From: Aulosira sp. FACHB-615
GTDB lineage: Bacteria; Cyanobacteriota; Cyanobacteriia; Cyanobacteriales; Nostocaceae
Assembly (NCBI RefSeq): GCF_014698045.1
Contig: NZ_JACJSE010000007.1
Location: forward strand, 124,001-188,000
Length of the DNA: 64,000 nucleotides
Reading direction: 5' to 3'
Shown here: positions 45,481 through 54,458 of the stretch, in pieces
How the letters are laid out: each line of letters opens with the position of its first letter
How positions within the stretch are numbered: position 1 is the first letter of the stretch
Position numbers and translations under genes: made by a program
Notes under the pieces: generated by a model
Databases searched by the model: none
The model's input: only the letters and a program-made list of their open reading frames with translations
What the model was told of the DNA's origin: nothing

Positions 45481-45482
45481 TC

Positions 45483-45497
45483 CCGTGAAGGTAAAGC
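45483..45497 (+). repeat. right 15-bp direct repeat of the nifH element
   Basis: Identical to 37876-37890 (CCGTGAAGGTAAAGC). After excision one copy remains within the restored nifH at codons 142-147. Confidence 0.95.
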
Positions 45498-45945
45498 ACA
45501 AGAAATCTACATCGTTACCTCTGGTGAAATGATGGCGATGTACGCTGCAAACAACATCGCTCGTGGTATTTTGAAATATGCTCACTCCGGTGGTGTACGC
45601 TTAGGTGGTTTAATTTGTAACAGCCGTAAAGTTGACCGTGAAGCTGAACTGATCGAAAACTTGGCTGAACGTTTGAACACCCAAATGATTCACTTCGTAC
45701 CTCGTGACAACATCGTTCAACACGCTGAATTGCGTCGGATGACCGTTAACGAGTACGCACCAGACAGCATTCAAGGTAACGAATACCGTGCATTAGCTAA
45801 GAAGATCATCAACAACGACAAGCTCACCATTCCTACACCAATCGAGATGGATGAACTAGAAGCACTGTTGATCGAATACGGTATTCTCGATGACGATTCT
45901 AAGCACGCAGACATCATCGGTAAGCCCGCAGAAGCTACCAAGTAA
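45498..45945 (+). CDS. nifH: nitrogenase iron protein NifH, 3' part (interrupted gene)
   Basis: This encodes the rest of codon 147 and residues 148-295 of NifH: QEIYIVTSGEMMAMYAANNI, GGLICNSRKVDREAELIENL and the C-terminal EALLIEYGILDDDSKHADI. The segment cannot be made from its own start in a meaningful form; the first in-frame ATG (45529) falls inside the conserved region. It rejoins the 5' part on excision. The spacer to nifD carries heptamer repeats. Confidence 0.96.
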
Positions 45946-45967
45946 GTAATTCCCTAATTAGGAGTCA

Positions 45968-46062
45968 AGGAAAGTATGAAGTATGAAGTGTGAAGTATGA
46001 AAATTCCCTTCATTCAGCTTTAGCCTTCAGCCTTCATTCTTCTCCTCTCCCTTTTTTCCCTG
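45968..46062. repeat. heptamer repeats in the nifH-nifD spacer
   Basis: GTATGAA-type heptamers (45974-46003) are followed by partly complementary TTCATTC/CTTCAGC-type repeats (46007-46042), so the spacer can fold. This is the STRR class. Hairpins at this position could adjust the ratio of nifH to nifDK mRNA, which is inference. Confidence 0.65.
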
Positions 46063-46096
46063 ATTTCCCCATCTTTAACTGTTACCGAGGCAGACT

Positions 46097-47590
46097 ATGA
46101 CACCTCCAGAAAACAAGAATCTTGTAGATGAAAATAAGGAACTAATTAAAGAAGTTCTGCAAGCTTATCCCGAAAAAGCTCGCAAAAAACGCGAAAAACA
46201 CCTCAACGTCCACGAAGAAAGCAAATCCGATTGCGGCGTTAAGTCTAACATCAAATCCATTCCTGGTGTAATGACCGCTCGTGGTTGTGCTTACGCAGGT
46301 TCTAAAGGTGTGGTTTGGGGGCCTATTAAGGACATGATCCACATCAGCCACGGCCCAGTAGGTTGCGGTTACTGGTCTTGGTCTGGTCGTCGTAACTACT
46401 ACGTAGGTGTAACAGGTATCAACTCTTTTGGTACTATGCACTTCACCTCCGACTTCCAAGAACGCGACATCGTATTCGGTGGTGACAAAAAACTCACCAA
46501 AATCATCGAAGAACTAGAAGTTCTTTTCCCCCTCAGCCGTGGTATCTCCATTCAATCTGAATGTCCCATCGGTCTAATCGGGGATGACATCGAAGCTGTT
46601 GCTAAAAAAGCTTCTAAGCAAATTGGTAAGCCAGTTGTACCCCTACGTTGCGAAGGTTTCCGTGGTGTATCTCAGTCTTTAGGCCACCACATCGCTAACG
46701 ACGCTATCCGTGACTGGATTTTCCCTGAATTTGACAAAGCTAAGAAAAACAACACAATCGACTTCGAGCCAAGCCCCTACGACGTAGCATTAATCGGTGA
46801 CTACAACATCGGTGGTGATGCTTGGGCAAGCCGGATGTTATTAGAAGAAATGGGCTTGCGTGTTGTTGCTCAGTGGTCTGGTGACGGTACACTCAACGAG
46901 TTGATTCAAGGCCCTGCTGCTAAATTAGTTCTGATCCACTGCTACCGTTCTATGAACTACATCTGCCGTAGTTTGGAAGAACAATACGGTATGCCTTGGA
47001 TGGAATTCAACTTCTTCGGCCCCACCAAGATTGCTGCATCTTTACGCGAAATTGCAGCTAAATTTGACTCTAAGATTCAAGAAAACGCTGAGAAAGTCAT
47101 CGCTAAGTACACACCAGTGATGAATTCGGTACTTGAAAAGTATCGTCCTCGCTTGGAAGGTAACACCGTAATGTTGTACGTAGGTGGTCTACGTCCTCGC
47201 CACGTTGTTCCCGCTTTTGAAGATTTGGGTATCAAAGTTGTCGGTACAGGCTACGAATTCGCTCACAACGACGACTACAAACGTACCACCCACTATATCG
47301 ATAACGCTACCATCATTTACGATGACGTTACCGCCTACGAATTCGAGGAATTCGTTAAAGCTAAGAAGCCTGATTTAATCGCTTCCGGTATTAAAGAGAA
47401 GTACGCCTTCCAAAAGATGGGTCTTCCCTTCCGTCAAATGCACTCTTGGGATTACTCCGGCCCTTATCACGGTTATGACGGATTCGCTATCTTCGCTCGT
47501 GATATGGACTTAGCTCTCAACAGCCCAACTTGGAGCTTGATTGGCGCTCCTTGGAAGAAAGCTGCTACTAAAGCTAAGGCTGCTGCTTAA
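46097..47590 (+). CDS. nifD: nitrogenase MoFe protein alpha chain NifD
   Basis: This 497-residue protein carries the P-cluster ligands in RGCAYAGSKG, GPVGCGYWSW and ECPIGLIGDD, the FeMo-co Cys ligand region SMNYICRSLEEQYG, and the FeMo-co His ligand region RQMHSWDYSGPYHGYDG. The frame is continuous, including the stretch where other heterocystous strains carry the 11-kb nifD element. With NifK it forms the alpha2-beta2 component that reduces N2. Confidence 0.98.
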   Translation: MTPPENKNLVDENKELIKEVLQAYPEKARKKREKHLNVHEESKSDCGVKSNIKSIPGVMTARGCAYAGSKGVVWGPIKDMIHISHGPVGCGYWSWSGRRNYYVGVTGINSFGTMHFTSDFQERDIVFGGDKKLTKIIEELEVLFPLSRGISIQSECPIGLIGDDIEAVAKKASKQIGKPVVPLRCEGFRGVSQSLGHHIANDAIRDWIFPEFDKAKKNNTIDFEPSPYDVALIGDYNIGGDAWASRMLLEEMGLRVVAQWSGDGTLNELIQGPAAKLVLIHCYRSMNYICRSLEEQYGMPWMEFNFFGPTKIAASLREIAAKFDSKIQENAEKVIAKYTPVMNSVLEKYRPRLEGNTVMLYVGGLRPRHVVPAFEDLGIKVVGTGYEFAHNDDYKRTTHYIDNATIIYDDVTAYEFEEFVKAKKPDLIASGIKEKYAFQKMGLPFRQMHSWDYSGPYHGYDGFAIFARDMDLALNSPTWSLIGAPWKKAATKAKAAA

Positions 47591-47795
47591 TTCATTCCCA
47601 AGAATCAAACGGATAGCCTGGGGTTTGTCGCCCCAGGAACCTAGGGAAGAATGGTGAATGCTGAATGCTGGATGAAGACTTTTATTCATTATTCATGATT
47701 CATCACTCGTGACTCCCCAGGGGAGGAGCGAAGTCCCCAGGCTCTCCCAAAACTTCAATTACTACACCAACCAGCAAGCGTAGAGAGATAGACAA

Positions 47796-49334
47796 ATGCC
47801 ACAGAATCCTGAAAGAATTGTAGACCACGTTGATCTATTCAAACAGCCAGAATACACCGAGCTATTTGAAAACAAGAGAAAGAACTTTGAAGGCGCACAT
47901 CCTCCTGAAGAAGTTGAAAGAGTTTCTGAATGGACAAAATCTTGGGACTACCGGGAAAAGAACTTCGCTCGTGAAGCTTTAACCGTTAACCCCGCTAAAG
48001 GTTGTCAACCTGTAGGCGCAATGTTCGCGGCTTTAGGTTTTGAAGGTACTCTTCCCTTCGTTCAAGGTTCTCAAGGTTGTGTGGCTTACTTCCGTACACA
48101 CCTCAGCCGTCACTATAAAGAGCCTTGCTCCGCAGTTTCTTCTTCCATGACAGAAGACGCAGCAGTATTCGGTGGCTTGAACAACATGATTGAAGGTATG
48201 CAAGTTTCATACCAACTGTACAAGCCTAAGATGATTGCTGTTTGCACCACCTGTATGGCGGAAGTAATAGGTGACGATTTAGGGGCGTTCATCACCAACT
48301 CTAAGAATGCTGGTTCTATTCCTCAAGATTTCCCAGTACCTTTTGCTCACACTCCTAGCTTCGTAGGTTCCCACATCACTGGTTACGACAACATGATGAA
48401 GGGAATTCTGTTGAACCTGACAGAAGGCAAGAAAAAAGCTACCAGCAATGGCAAAATCAACATTATTCCTGGTTTTGATACATACGTTGGTAACAACCGC
48501 GAAGTTAAGCGGATGTTGAATGCAATGGGTGTTGACTACACCATTCTGTCTGACAGCAGCGACTACTTCGATTCACCCAACACTGGTGAATTCGATATGT
48601 ACCCAGGTGGTACCAAGCTGGAAGATGCTGCTGATTCTATCAACGCTAAGGCAACAGTAGCTCTCCAAGCTTACACCACTCCCAAGACCCGCGAATACAT
48701 TAAAACCCAGTGGAAGCAAGAAACACAAGTTCTGCGTCCCTTCGGTGTTAAGGGTACTGACGAGTTCTTGACTGCGATCGCTGAATTGACTGGTAAAGCG
48801 ATTCCTGAAGAGTTGGAAATTGATCGCGGTCGTTTAGTTGATGCTATCACAGACTCCTACGCTTGGATTCATGGTAAGAAGTTCGCTATCTATGGCGATC
48901 CTGATTTGATCATCTCTATCACCAGCTTCTTGTTAGAAATGGGTGCAGAGCCTGTACACATCCTCTGCAACAACGGCGACGAAGTTTTCAAGAAAGAAAT
49001 GGAAGCTATTCTCGCTGCTAGTCCCTTCGGTAAAGAAGCTACCGTTTGGATTCAAAAAGACTTGTGGCACTTACGCTCTTTGTTGTTCACTGAGCCTGTA
49101 GACTTCTTCATCGGTAACTCCTACGGTAAGTACCTGTGGCGCGATACCAAAATCCCAATGGTGCGGATTGGTTATCCTCTGTTCGATCGCCACCACTTAC
49201 ACCGCTATGCTACCCTTGGCTACCAAGGTGGTCTAAATATCCTCAACTGGGTTGTTAACACCCTGTTGGATGAAATGGATCGCAGCACCAACATCACTGG
49301 TAAGACCGATATCTCCTTCGACTTGATTCGCTAG
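47796..49334 (+). CDS. nifK: nitrogenase MoFe protein beta chain NifK
   Basis: This 512-residue protein has P-cluster cysteines in PAKGCQPVGAMFAALGFEG, GSQGCVAYFRTH and CTTCMAEVIGDD, and the SSSMTEDAAVFGG segment typical of NifK. The C-terminus YPLFDRHHLHRYATLGYQG is conserved. It is 205 bp downstream of nifD, with a repeat-bearing spacer between them. Confidence 0.98.
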   Translation: MPQNPERIVDHVDLFKQPEYTELFENKRKNFEGAHPPEEVERVSEWTKSWDYREKNFAREALTVNPAKGCQPVGAMFAALGFEGTLPFVQGSQGCVAYFRTHLSRHYKEPCSAVSSSMTEDAAVFGGLNNMIEGMQVSYQLYKPKMIAVCTTCMAEVIGDDLGAFITNSKNAGSIPQDFPVPFAHTPSFVGSHITGYDNMMKGILLNLTEGKKKATSNGKINIIPGFDTYVGNNREVKRMLNAMGVDYTILSDSSDYFDSPNTGEFDMYPGGTKLEDAADSINAKATVALQAYTTPKTREYIKTQWKQETQVLRPFGVKGTDEFLTAIAELTGKAIPEELEIDRGRLVDAITDSYAWIHGKKFAIYGDPDLIISITSFLLEMGAEPVHILCNNGDEVFKKEMEAILAASPFGKEATVWIQKDLWHLRSLLFTEPVDFFIGNSYGKYLWRDTKIPMVRIGYPLFDRHHLHRYATLGYQGGLNILNWVVNTLLDEMDRSTNITGKTDISFDLIR

Positions 49335-49383
49335 AAATTGCTACAAGCTGGTTTGTTAAAAACAGCTAAGTAAGTCAAAAGGT

Positions 49384-49415
49384 AAAAGGCAAAGAAATTT
49401 ACTCTTTTGCCTTTT
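49384..49415 (+). terminator. hairpin after nifK
   Basis: AAAAGGCAAAG pairs with CTTTTGCCTTTT with one offset around AAATTTACT, followed by further TTTTTACCTTTTAC sequence. It could partly end or process the nifHDK transcript. It belongs to a dispersed repeat type, so function is uncertain. Confidence 0.4.
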
Positions 49416-49471
49416 GACTTTTTACCTTTTACTTTTTCAACCTACCTATCCCTTGATTCGTTTTCTCTATC

Positions 49472-49789
49472 ATGGACAGCATCAATCACGCTCATTCTCA
49501 CGTTAATTACCATCCACCTAACTATAAAAAGTCTCCTCTACTTAATCCTCTGCGTCGTTTTGTGGACGGAATTAATGTTAAAAATAATCGCTTCGCTCAT
49601 CTCATCTGTCAGGTTATTCCCTGCTGTTGCCCTTTTGAGCGAAATATTAGTTTATTTGGACGGACTTATCATATTCCGGCTTTGTGTAAGCTAAATCCTC
49701 TCTATGATGAGTTTGTTGGGTTACGTTTTCGGGCTTTGTCTTACCTCGCTGATGAATGTGGTGAGGATGTGACAAGGTATATTTGCTAA
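49472..49789 (+). CDS. Mo-dependent nitrogenase C-terminal-domain small protein
   Basis: This 105-residue protein contains RRFVDGINVKNNRFAHLICQVIPCCCPFERNI and IPALCKLNPLYDEFVGLRFRALSYL, the Mo-nitro_C pattern of small proteins encoded between nifK and nifE in heterocystous cyanobacteria. Cysteines in ICQVIPCCCPFE are suggestive of metal binding. Function is unestablished; the position suggests a nitrogenase accessory role. A second frame at 49407-49694 is its shadow. Confidence 0.85.
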   Translation: MDSINHAHSHVNYHPPNYKKSPLLNPLRRFVDGINVKNNRFAHLICQVIPCCCPFERNISLFGRTYHIPALCKLNPLYDEFVGLRFRALSYLADECGEDVTRYIC

Positions 49790-50348
49790 TTTACTTATTA
49801 TCTGGAAGTTATAGCAATCCTTGTGAGTTGTGAACGGATTCTTTTTTGACGAACCGCCAAGTGCGCCAAGTACGCCAAGAGAGGAAAGAAAGAGTTTCAC
49901 AATTAATTTAGGAGTATTTGGAGCAGAAAGCAAGTTTTTTGTTATTGGTAGTCAAGCATACTTTAAAGTTTCTTGTAAAAGTCGATGTTATAGAAATGAA
50001 TTACTGATGCACATGGGGAATTGTGTGTCAGGTATAGTGAAGATTTTTGCAGGAAGTTTTTGTGACAGTAATCAGTTAACAGTTAACAGTAATCGGTAGA
50101 CCTCTTGCATATATATTTTTTTGTCTCACGCAGAGGCGCAAAGACGCAAAGAGGTCTAGTGAATATATAAGTGATTATTGTTAACTGTTTTTTCTCAAGC
50201 AGAGAAGATGGGATTTTTATCGAACCACAGAGGAGCCAGTCGCGTGGTGAGGTAGCGCGGTCTTGGGGGTTTCCCCCATGAGCGACTGCCGAAAGGGTTT
50301 CCCGACTTGAGCGAACTGGCGTAGCGCGGAGAACACAGAGGAAGAGAG
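49790..50348. other. repeat-rich spacer upstream of nifE
   Basis: Contains dispersed sequences: a GAACCGCCAAGTGCGCCAAG-type repeat at 49850-49880, an AGACCTCTTGC/GCAAAGAGGTCT inverted pair (50099-50157) around a CGCAGAGGCGCAAAGACGC core, and a GC-rich repeat at 50230-50335 related to 10060-10130. GAGGAAGAGAG precedes the nifE ATG as ribosome-binding site. A separate nifEN promoter could lie here. No gene is supported. Confidence 0.45.
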
Positions 50349-51788
50349 ATGAACACCCAAAAGAAGGTTAATGAACTGCTGAATGAGTCGGGATGCGAAC
50401 ATAATCAGCAGAAGAAGGGCGAGAAGAAGAATAAGTCTTGTACACAACAAGCGCAACCTGGGGCGGCTCAAGGTGGCTGTGCTTTTGATGGGGCGATGAT
50501 TGCTCTAGTTCCAATTACTGATGCGGCGCATTTGGTTCACGGCCCGATCGCCTGTGCTGGTAATTCTTGGGGTAGTCGTGGTAGTCTCTCTTCTGGGCCT
50601 GTACTTTATAAGACGGGTTTCACTACCGACATGACGGAAAATGATGTGATTTTCGGTGGTGAGAAGAAGCTTTACAAGGCAATTTTAGAAATTCATCAGC
50701 GTTACAATCCCAAGGCTGTGTTTGTCTACGCTACTTGTGTGACGGCTTTGATTGGCGATGATATCAATGCTGTTTGCAAGGCGGCGGCGGAAAAAATTGG
50801 GACTCCGGTTGTCCCGGTGATTGCGCCGGGATTTATTGGGAGTAAGAATTTGGGCAACCGTTTTGGCGGTGAAGCTTTATTAGATTATGTTGTCGGGACA
50901 GCAGAACCGGAGTTCACAACCCCCTATGATATAAACTTGATTGGCGAATACAATATCGCCGGGGAAATGTGGGGAGTCCTGCCTTTATTTGAAAAATTAG
51001 GCATCCGCGTACTATCTAAAATCACGGGTGATGCTCGTTATGAAGAAATTCGTTACGCTCACCGTGCCAAGTTGAACGTGATGATTTGTTCGCGGGCTTT
51101 GCTCAATATGGCGAGAAAGATGGAGGAGCAATATGGGATTCCCTACATTGAAGAGTCTTTTTATGGGATTGATGATATAAATCGTTGCTTGCGGAATGTG
51201 GCGGCGAAGTTGGGCGACCCTGATTTACAAGCGCGGACTGAACAGCTAATTGCTGATGAAACTGCGGCTTTGGATATCGCCTTGGCTCCCTATCGCGCCC
51301 GCCTCAAGGGTAAGCGTGTAGTTCTGTATACTGGCGGTGTGAAAAGTTGGTCTATTATCTCCGCCGCTAAGGACTTGGGGATAGAAGTTGTGGCTACTAG
51401 CACCCGCAAGAGTACGGAAGAAGATAAGGCAAAAATCAAACGCTTGCTCGGTACGGATGGCATCATGCTAGAAAAAGGCAATGCTCAGGAGTTGTTGCAA
51501 TTGGTACGTGACTCCAACGCTGATATGTTAATTGCGGGTGGTCGTAACCAATACACAGCCCTGAAAGCGCGGATTCCTTTCCTTGACATCAACCAAGAAC
51601 GCCATCATCCGTATGCTGGGTATATGGGAATGTTAGAGATGGCAAGGGAGTTATACGAAGCCCTCTACAGCCCGATTTGGAGTCAAATCCGTAAACCTGC
51701 GCCTTGGGATGAAGAAGCCGGGACTTTAAATAATTTTAGTTTGTCAGCAGAAGATATTTTCTCTGCTTCAATAGAAGAGGTATTTTAG
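50349..51788 (+). CDS. nifE: FeMo-co scaffold NifE
   Basis: This 479-residue NifD paralogue has cysteines in GAAQGGCAFDGAMIAL, GPIACAGNSWGSRG and VYATCVTALIGDD that hold the scaffold cluster. The N-terminal 40 residues are Lys/Gln-rich. With NifN it matures NifB-co into FeMo-co. The frame is continuous, so no nifE element is present. The nifN ATG follows the stop codon directly. Confidence 0.97.
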   Translation: MNTQKKVNELLNESGCEHNQQKKGEKKNKSCTQQAQPGAAQGGCAFDGAMIALVPITDAAHLVHGPIACAGNSWGSRGSLSSGPVLYKTGFTTDMTENDVIFGGEKKLYKAILEIHQRYNPKAVFVYATCVTALIGDDINAVCKAAAEKIGTPVVPVIAPGFIGSKNLGNRFGGEALLDYVVGTAEPEFTTPYDINLIGEYNIAGEMWGVLPLFEKLGIRVLSKITGDARYEEIRYAHRAKLNVMICSRALLNMARKMEEQYGIPYIEESFYGIDDINRCLRNVAAKLGDPDLQARTEQLIADETAALDIALAPYRARLKGKRVVLYTGGVKSWSIISAAKDLGIEVVATSTRKSTEEDKAKIKRLLGTDGIMLEKGNAQELLQLVRDSNADMLIAGGRNQYTALKARIPFLDINQERHHPYAGYMGMLEMARELYEALYSPIWSQIRKPAPWDEEAGTLNNFSLSAEDIFSASIEEVF

Positions 51789-53105
51789 ATGGCGATCGTT
51801 ACTGTTCCCGAAAAATCAGTTGCAGTTAATCCCCTCAAACAAAGCCAAGCTTTAGGTGCATCCCTCGCCTTTTTGGGATTAAAGGGAATGATACCTCTGT
51901 TTCACGGTTCTCAAGGGTGTACCGCCTTCGCCAAAGTTGTGCTTGTACGGCATTTTCGGGAAGCGATTCCCCTAGCCACTACAGCCATGACTGAAGTAAC
52001 TACGATTTTGGGTGGCGAAGAGAATGTGGAACAGGCGCTTCTGACGTTGGTAGAAAAGGCCAAGCCAGAAATTATCGGTTTGTGTACCACTGGATTAACC
52101 GAAACCAGAGGCGATGATATTGAACGCTTCTTAAAGGATATCCGCGATCGCCATCGGGAATTAGACCACATCCCCGTTATCTTTGCACCAACACCAGATT
52201 TTAAAGGTGCATTACAAGATGGTTTTGCCACTGCTGTAGAAAGCATTGTTAAGGAAATTCCCCAAGCAGGCGGAATTAGAAGCGAACAAGTGACAATTTT
52301 GGCTGGTTCTGCTTTTACTCCCGGCGATTTACAAGAAATCAAAGAGATTGTCACCGCTTTTGGATTAGAACCTATCTTTGTACCTGACCTTGGCGCTTCT
52401 TTAGATGGTCATTTGGAAGATAACTATAGTGCGGTGACAGGTAGCGGTACAAGTGTCAAACAACTGCGTCAAGTAGGTTGTTCTGCTTTCACCATCGCTT
52501 TGGGTGAAAGTATGCGGGGTGCTGCCAAAATTCTCGATGAACGGTTCAACATTCCCTACGAAGTGTTTGGGGAATTGACTGGTTTAGAACCAGTAGATGA
52601 GTTTTTGCAAGCATTATCAATTTTAAGCAGCAACCCAGTCCCCGAAAAATACCGCCGCCAACGTCGCCAGTTGCAAGATGCAATGCTCGATACGCACTTT
52701 TATTTTGGTGCAAAACGGGTATCTCTAGCATTAGAGCCTGATTTACTTTGGGGAACAGTGCGCTTCTTGCAATCGATGGGATGTCAAATTCATGCGGCCG
52801 TCACCACAACGCGATCGCCTTTACTCGAAAAACTCCCCATCAAGAGCGTTACTATCGGCGATTTAGAAGACTTTGAAGAACTAGCAGTAGGTTCTGACCT
52901 AGTGATTGGTAATTCTAACCTGGCTGCGATCGCTAAACGTCTGTCGATTCCTCTTTATCGTTTAGGTTTGCCCATCTACGACCGTTTAGGAAATGGTCTA
53001 TTCACAAAAGTTGGTTATCGCGGCACGATGGAGCTTTTGTTTGGCATTGGCAACCTCTTTTTAGAAGCTGAAGAAGAGCGCGTTAAACACTTTTTCAATG
53101 ATTAG
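51789..53105 (+). CDS. nifN: FeMo-co scaffold NifN
   Basis: This 438-residue NifK paralogue contains GASLAFLGLKGMIPLFHGSQGCTAF and LCTTGLTETRGDDIERFLKDI, with the Cys of GSQGCTAF kept as in the NifN family. ATG follows TAG of nifE with no gap, so synthesis is coupled. It forms the NifEN heterotetramer. Confidence 0.97.
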   Translation: MAIVTVPEKSVAVNPLKQSQALGASLAFLGLKGMIPLFHGSQGCTAFAKVVLVRHFREAIPLATTAMTEVTTILGGEENVEQALLTLVEKAKPEIIGLCTTGLTETRGDDIERFLKDIRDRHRELDHIPVIFAPTPDFKGALQDGFATAVESIVKEIPQAGGIRSEQVTILAGSAFTPGDLQEIKEIVTAFGLEPIFVPDLGASLDGHLEDNYSAVTGSGTSVKQLRQVGCSAFTIALGESMRGAAKILDERFNIPYEVFGELTGLEPVDEFLQALSILSSNPVPEKYRRQRRQLQDAMLDTHFYFGAKRVSLALEPDLLWGTVRFLQSMGCQIHAAVTTTRSPLLEKLPIKSVTIGDLEDFEELAVGSDLVIGNSNLAAIAKRLSIPLYRLGLPIYDRLGNGLFTKVGYRGTMELLFGIGNLFLEAEEERVKHFFND

Positions 53106-53106
53106 T

Positions 53107-53186
53107 AATTGGGGAATTGGGAGTAGGGAATTGGGAGTAGAAATTTACTACTCCCCACTCCCCACTCCCCACTCCCTACACAAGTA
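53107..53186. repeat. heptamer STRR repeats in the nifN-nifX spacer
   Basis: TTGGGGAATTGGGAGTAGGG-type repeats pair with CACTCCCCACTCCCCACTCC-type repeats, giving another potential hairpin. The nifX ribosome-binding site GTAGGAGAACAG follows it. Confidence 0.75.
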
Positions 53187-53196
53187 GGAGAACAGA

Positions 53197-53610
53197 ATGA
53201 AAATTGCCTTTACAACCAGTGACCACATTCATGTCAATGCTCACTTTGGCTGGGCGAGAGAAATTGATGTCTACGAAATCGATGGCGAAGGATATCAATT
53301 TTTACACACTCTCAACTTTGAGGGTGAGCTAAAAGAAGATGGTAACGAAGATAAAATTACACCCAAACTTGATGCACTGGTTGACTGTGCAATTGTTTAT
53401 GTAACAGCAATTGGTGGAACTGCTGCTGCTAAGTTAATCAAGAAAGGTGTCACCCCAGTTAAAGCCCGCACTGAAGAAGAAAAAATTGAAGAGTTATTGA
53501 CTAAATTAGTCCAAACTCTTAAAGGTAATCCTCCACCTTGGTTGCGGAAAGCTCTCCAACCCAAAACCAAAAGTTTTACAGATGAACTTGAAAATGAAGC
53601 AACTGTATGA
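53197..53610 (+). CDS. nifX: FeMo-co trafficking protein NifX
   Basis: This 137-residue protein has the NifX/NifY-like fold: MKIAFTTSDHIHVNAHFGWAR at the start and VDCAIVYVTAIGGTAAAKLIKKG in the core. It binds NifB-co and the VK-cluster during transfer to NifEN. The stop overlaps the next start as ATGA. Confidence 0.95.
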   Translation: MKIAFTTSDHIHVNAHFGWAREIDVYEIDGEGYQFLHTLNFEGELKEDGNEDKITPKLDALVDCAIVYVTAIGGTAAAKLIKKGVTPVKARTEEEKIEELLTKLVQTLKGNPPPWLRKALQPKTKSFTDELENEATV

Positions 53611-54083
53611 CCGCAGATAATACTGTTAACGGCACTACTAGTCTCGCAGCCTTAAACTCTCCCTTCATTAAGGCTTTAGTTCTCCAAATTCGTGGGCAAG
53701 ATAGTTACGGATTCTACCGTAATTGGTCAGATGAATTAATCCTCAAAGCATTCGTCGTCCCCAAAAAAAAGAAACGCGAAATCCCCATTGAAGGCGAAGT
53801 CGATGCCGCAACTCAAGCCCGGATATTAGTTTTTTACCGTGCTGTTGCTGCCAGAATTGAACAAGAAACCAATCTAATTTCTCAGGTTGTAATTAATATC
53901 AATCATGAGGGCTTCGGCTGGGCTTTAGTATTTTCTGGTCGGCTTTTGCTAACAGTAAAAACTCTCAGAGATGCTCATCGTTTCGGCTTTGAATCTCTCG
54001 AAAAGTTAGCAGAAGAAGGCGAAACTTTTGTCCAAAAAGGATTGGATTTAGTTAATCGCTTCCCAGAAGTAGGCAAGATTTAA
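53607..54083 (+). CDS. NifX-associated nitrogen fixation protein (DUF269)
   Basis: This 158-residue protein has PFIKALVLQIRGQDSYGFYRNWSDE-type sequence and GEVDAATQARILVFYRAVAARIE, typical of the DUF269 family that always follows nifX. The stop region ends VNRFPEVGKI. It overlaps nifX by 4 bp. The precise role in cofactor assembly is unknown. Confidence 0.92.
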   Translation: MTADNTVNGTTSLAALNSPFIKALVLQIRGQDSYGFYRNWSDELILKAFVVPKKKKREIPIEGEVDAATQARILVFYRAVAARIEQETNLISQVVININHEGFGWALVFSGRLLLTVKTLRDAHRFGFESLEKLAEEGETFVQKGLDLVNRFPEVGKI

Positions 54084-54120
54084 ACGTTAGTCATTAGTCA
54101 TTAGTTATTCGTTATTTAAA

Positions 54121-54214
54121 CCCCTCTCCAAACCTCTCCCCCCCAGGGAGAGAGGCTTTGAAAACGCAGAATATTTTTGCCCTTCTCCGCGTCGGAGAGG
54201 GGTTGGGGAGAGGT
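54121..54214. repeat. nested palindromic repeat within the nif operon
   Basis: CCCCTCTCCAAACCTCTCCC at the left is complementary to GGAGAGGGGTTGGGGAGAGG at the right, around a GCAGAATATTTTTGC-type loop. It is the same family as 57445-57575. Confidence 0.75.
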
Positions 54215-54260
54215 TTATCAAACTCATGTTTATTTACAAATGACAAAGGACAAATGACAA

Positions 54261-54458
54261 ATGACCATCGAGGAATTGAAAACTCAAATTAAACGCCTCA
54301 ACAGCAAAGCAGGTCAAATGAAAATGGATCTGCATGATTTAGCAGAAGGTTTGCCAACAGATTACAAACAACTTATGGATGTTGCAGCCGCAACTTATGA
54401 AATATATCGGCAACTGGATGAGCTAAAGCAGCAGCTAACAGCATTGGAGGGTAAATGA
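54261..54458 (+). CDS. CCE_0567-type DUF683 small helical protein
   Basis: This 65-residue protein of the DUF683 family has the form of a two-helix hairpin (IEELKTQIKRLNSKAGQMKMDLHDL and YEIYRQLDELKQQLTALEGK). DLHDLAEGLPTDY is the family signature; the related cyanobacterial protein is a Rop-like four-helix metalloprotein. ATGA overlap with nifW. Confidence 0.88.
   Translation: MTIEELKTQIKRLNSKAGQMKMDLHDLAEGLPTDYKQLMDVAAATYEIYRQLDELKQQLTALEGK

Larger units (their letters stand above)
37876..45482. mobile_element. nifH interruption element, 7,607 bp
   Basis: The DNA between the two 15-bp repeats (one copy included) splits nifH. Exact recombination between the repeats would release a 7,607-bp circle and restore GGT-AAA-GCA-CAA-GAA (GKAQE) in frame. 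A tyrosine recombinase related to XisA/XisC is encoded next to the right end on the minus strand. The other genes are a NERD-helicase-like and TPR/OB-like pair on the plus strand, and a toxin-antitoxin pair and a PD-(D/E)xK-like gene on the minus strand. The element is more AT-rich than the nif genes. This architecture matches the programmed excision elements of heterocyst-formers. Confidence 0.93.

Noticed and set aside
46097..49334. nifD or nifK interruption elements
   Set aside because: Both genes are continuous full-length frames (497 and 512 residues) with all cluster ligands.
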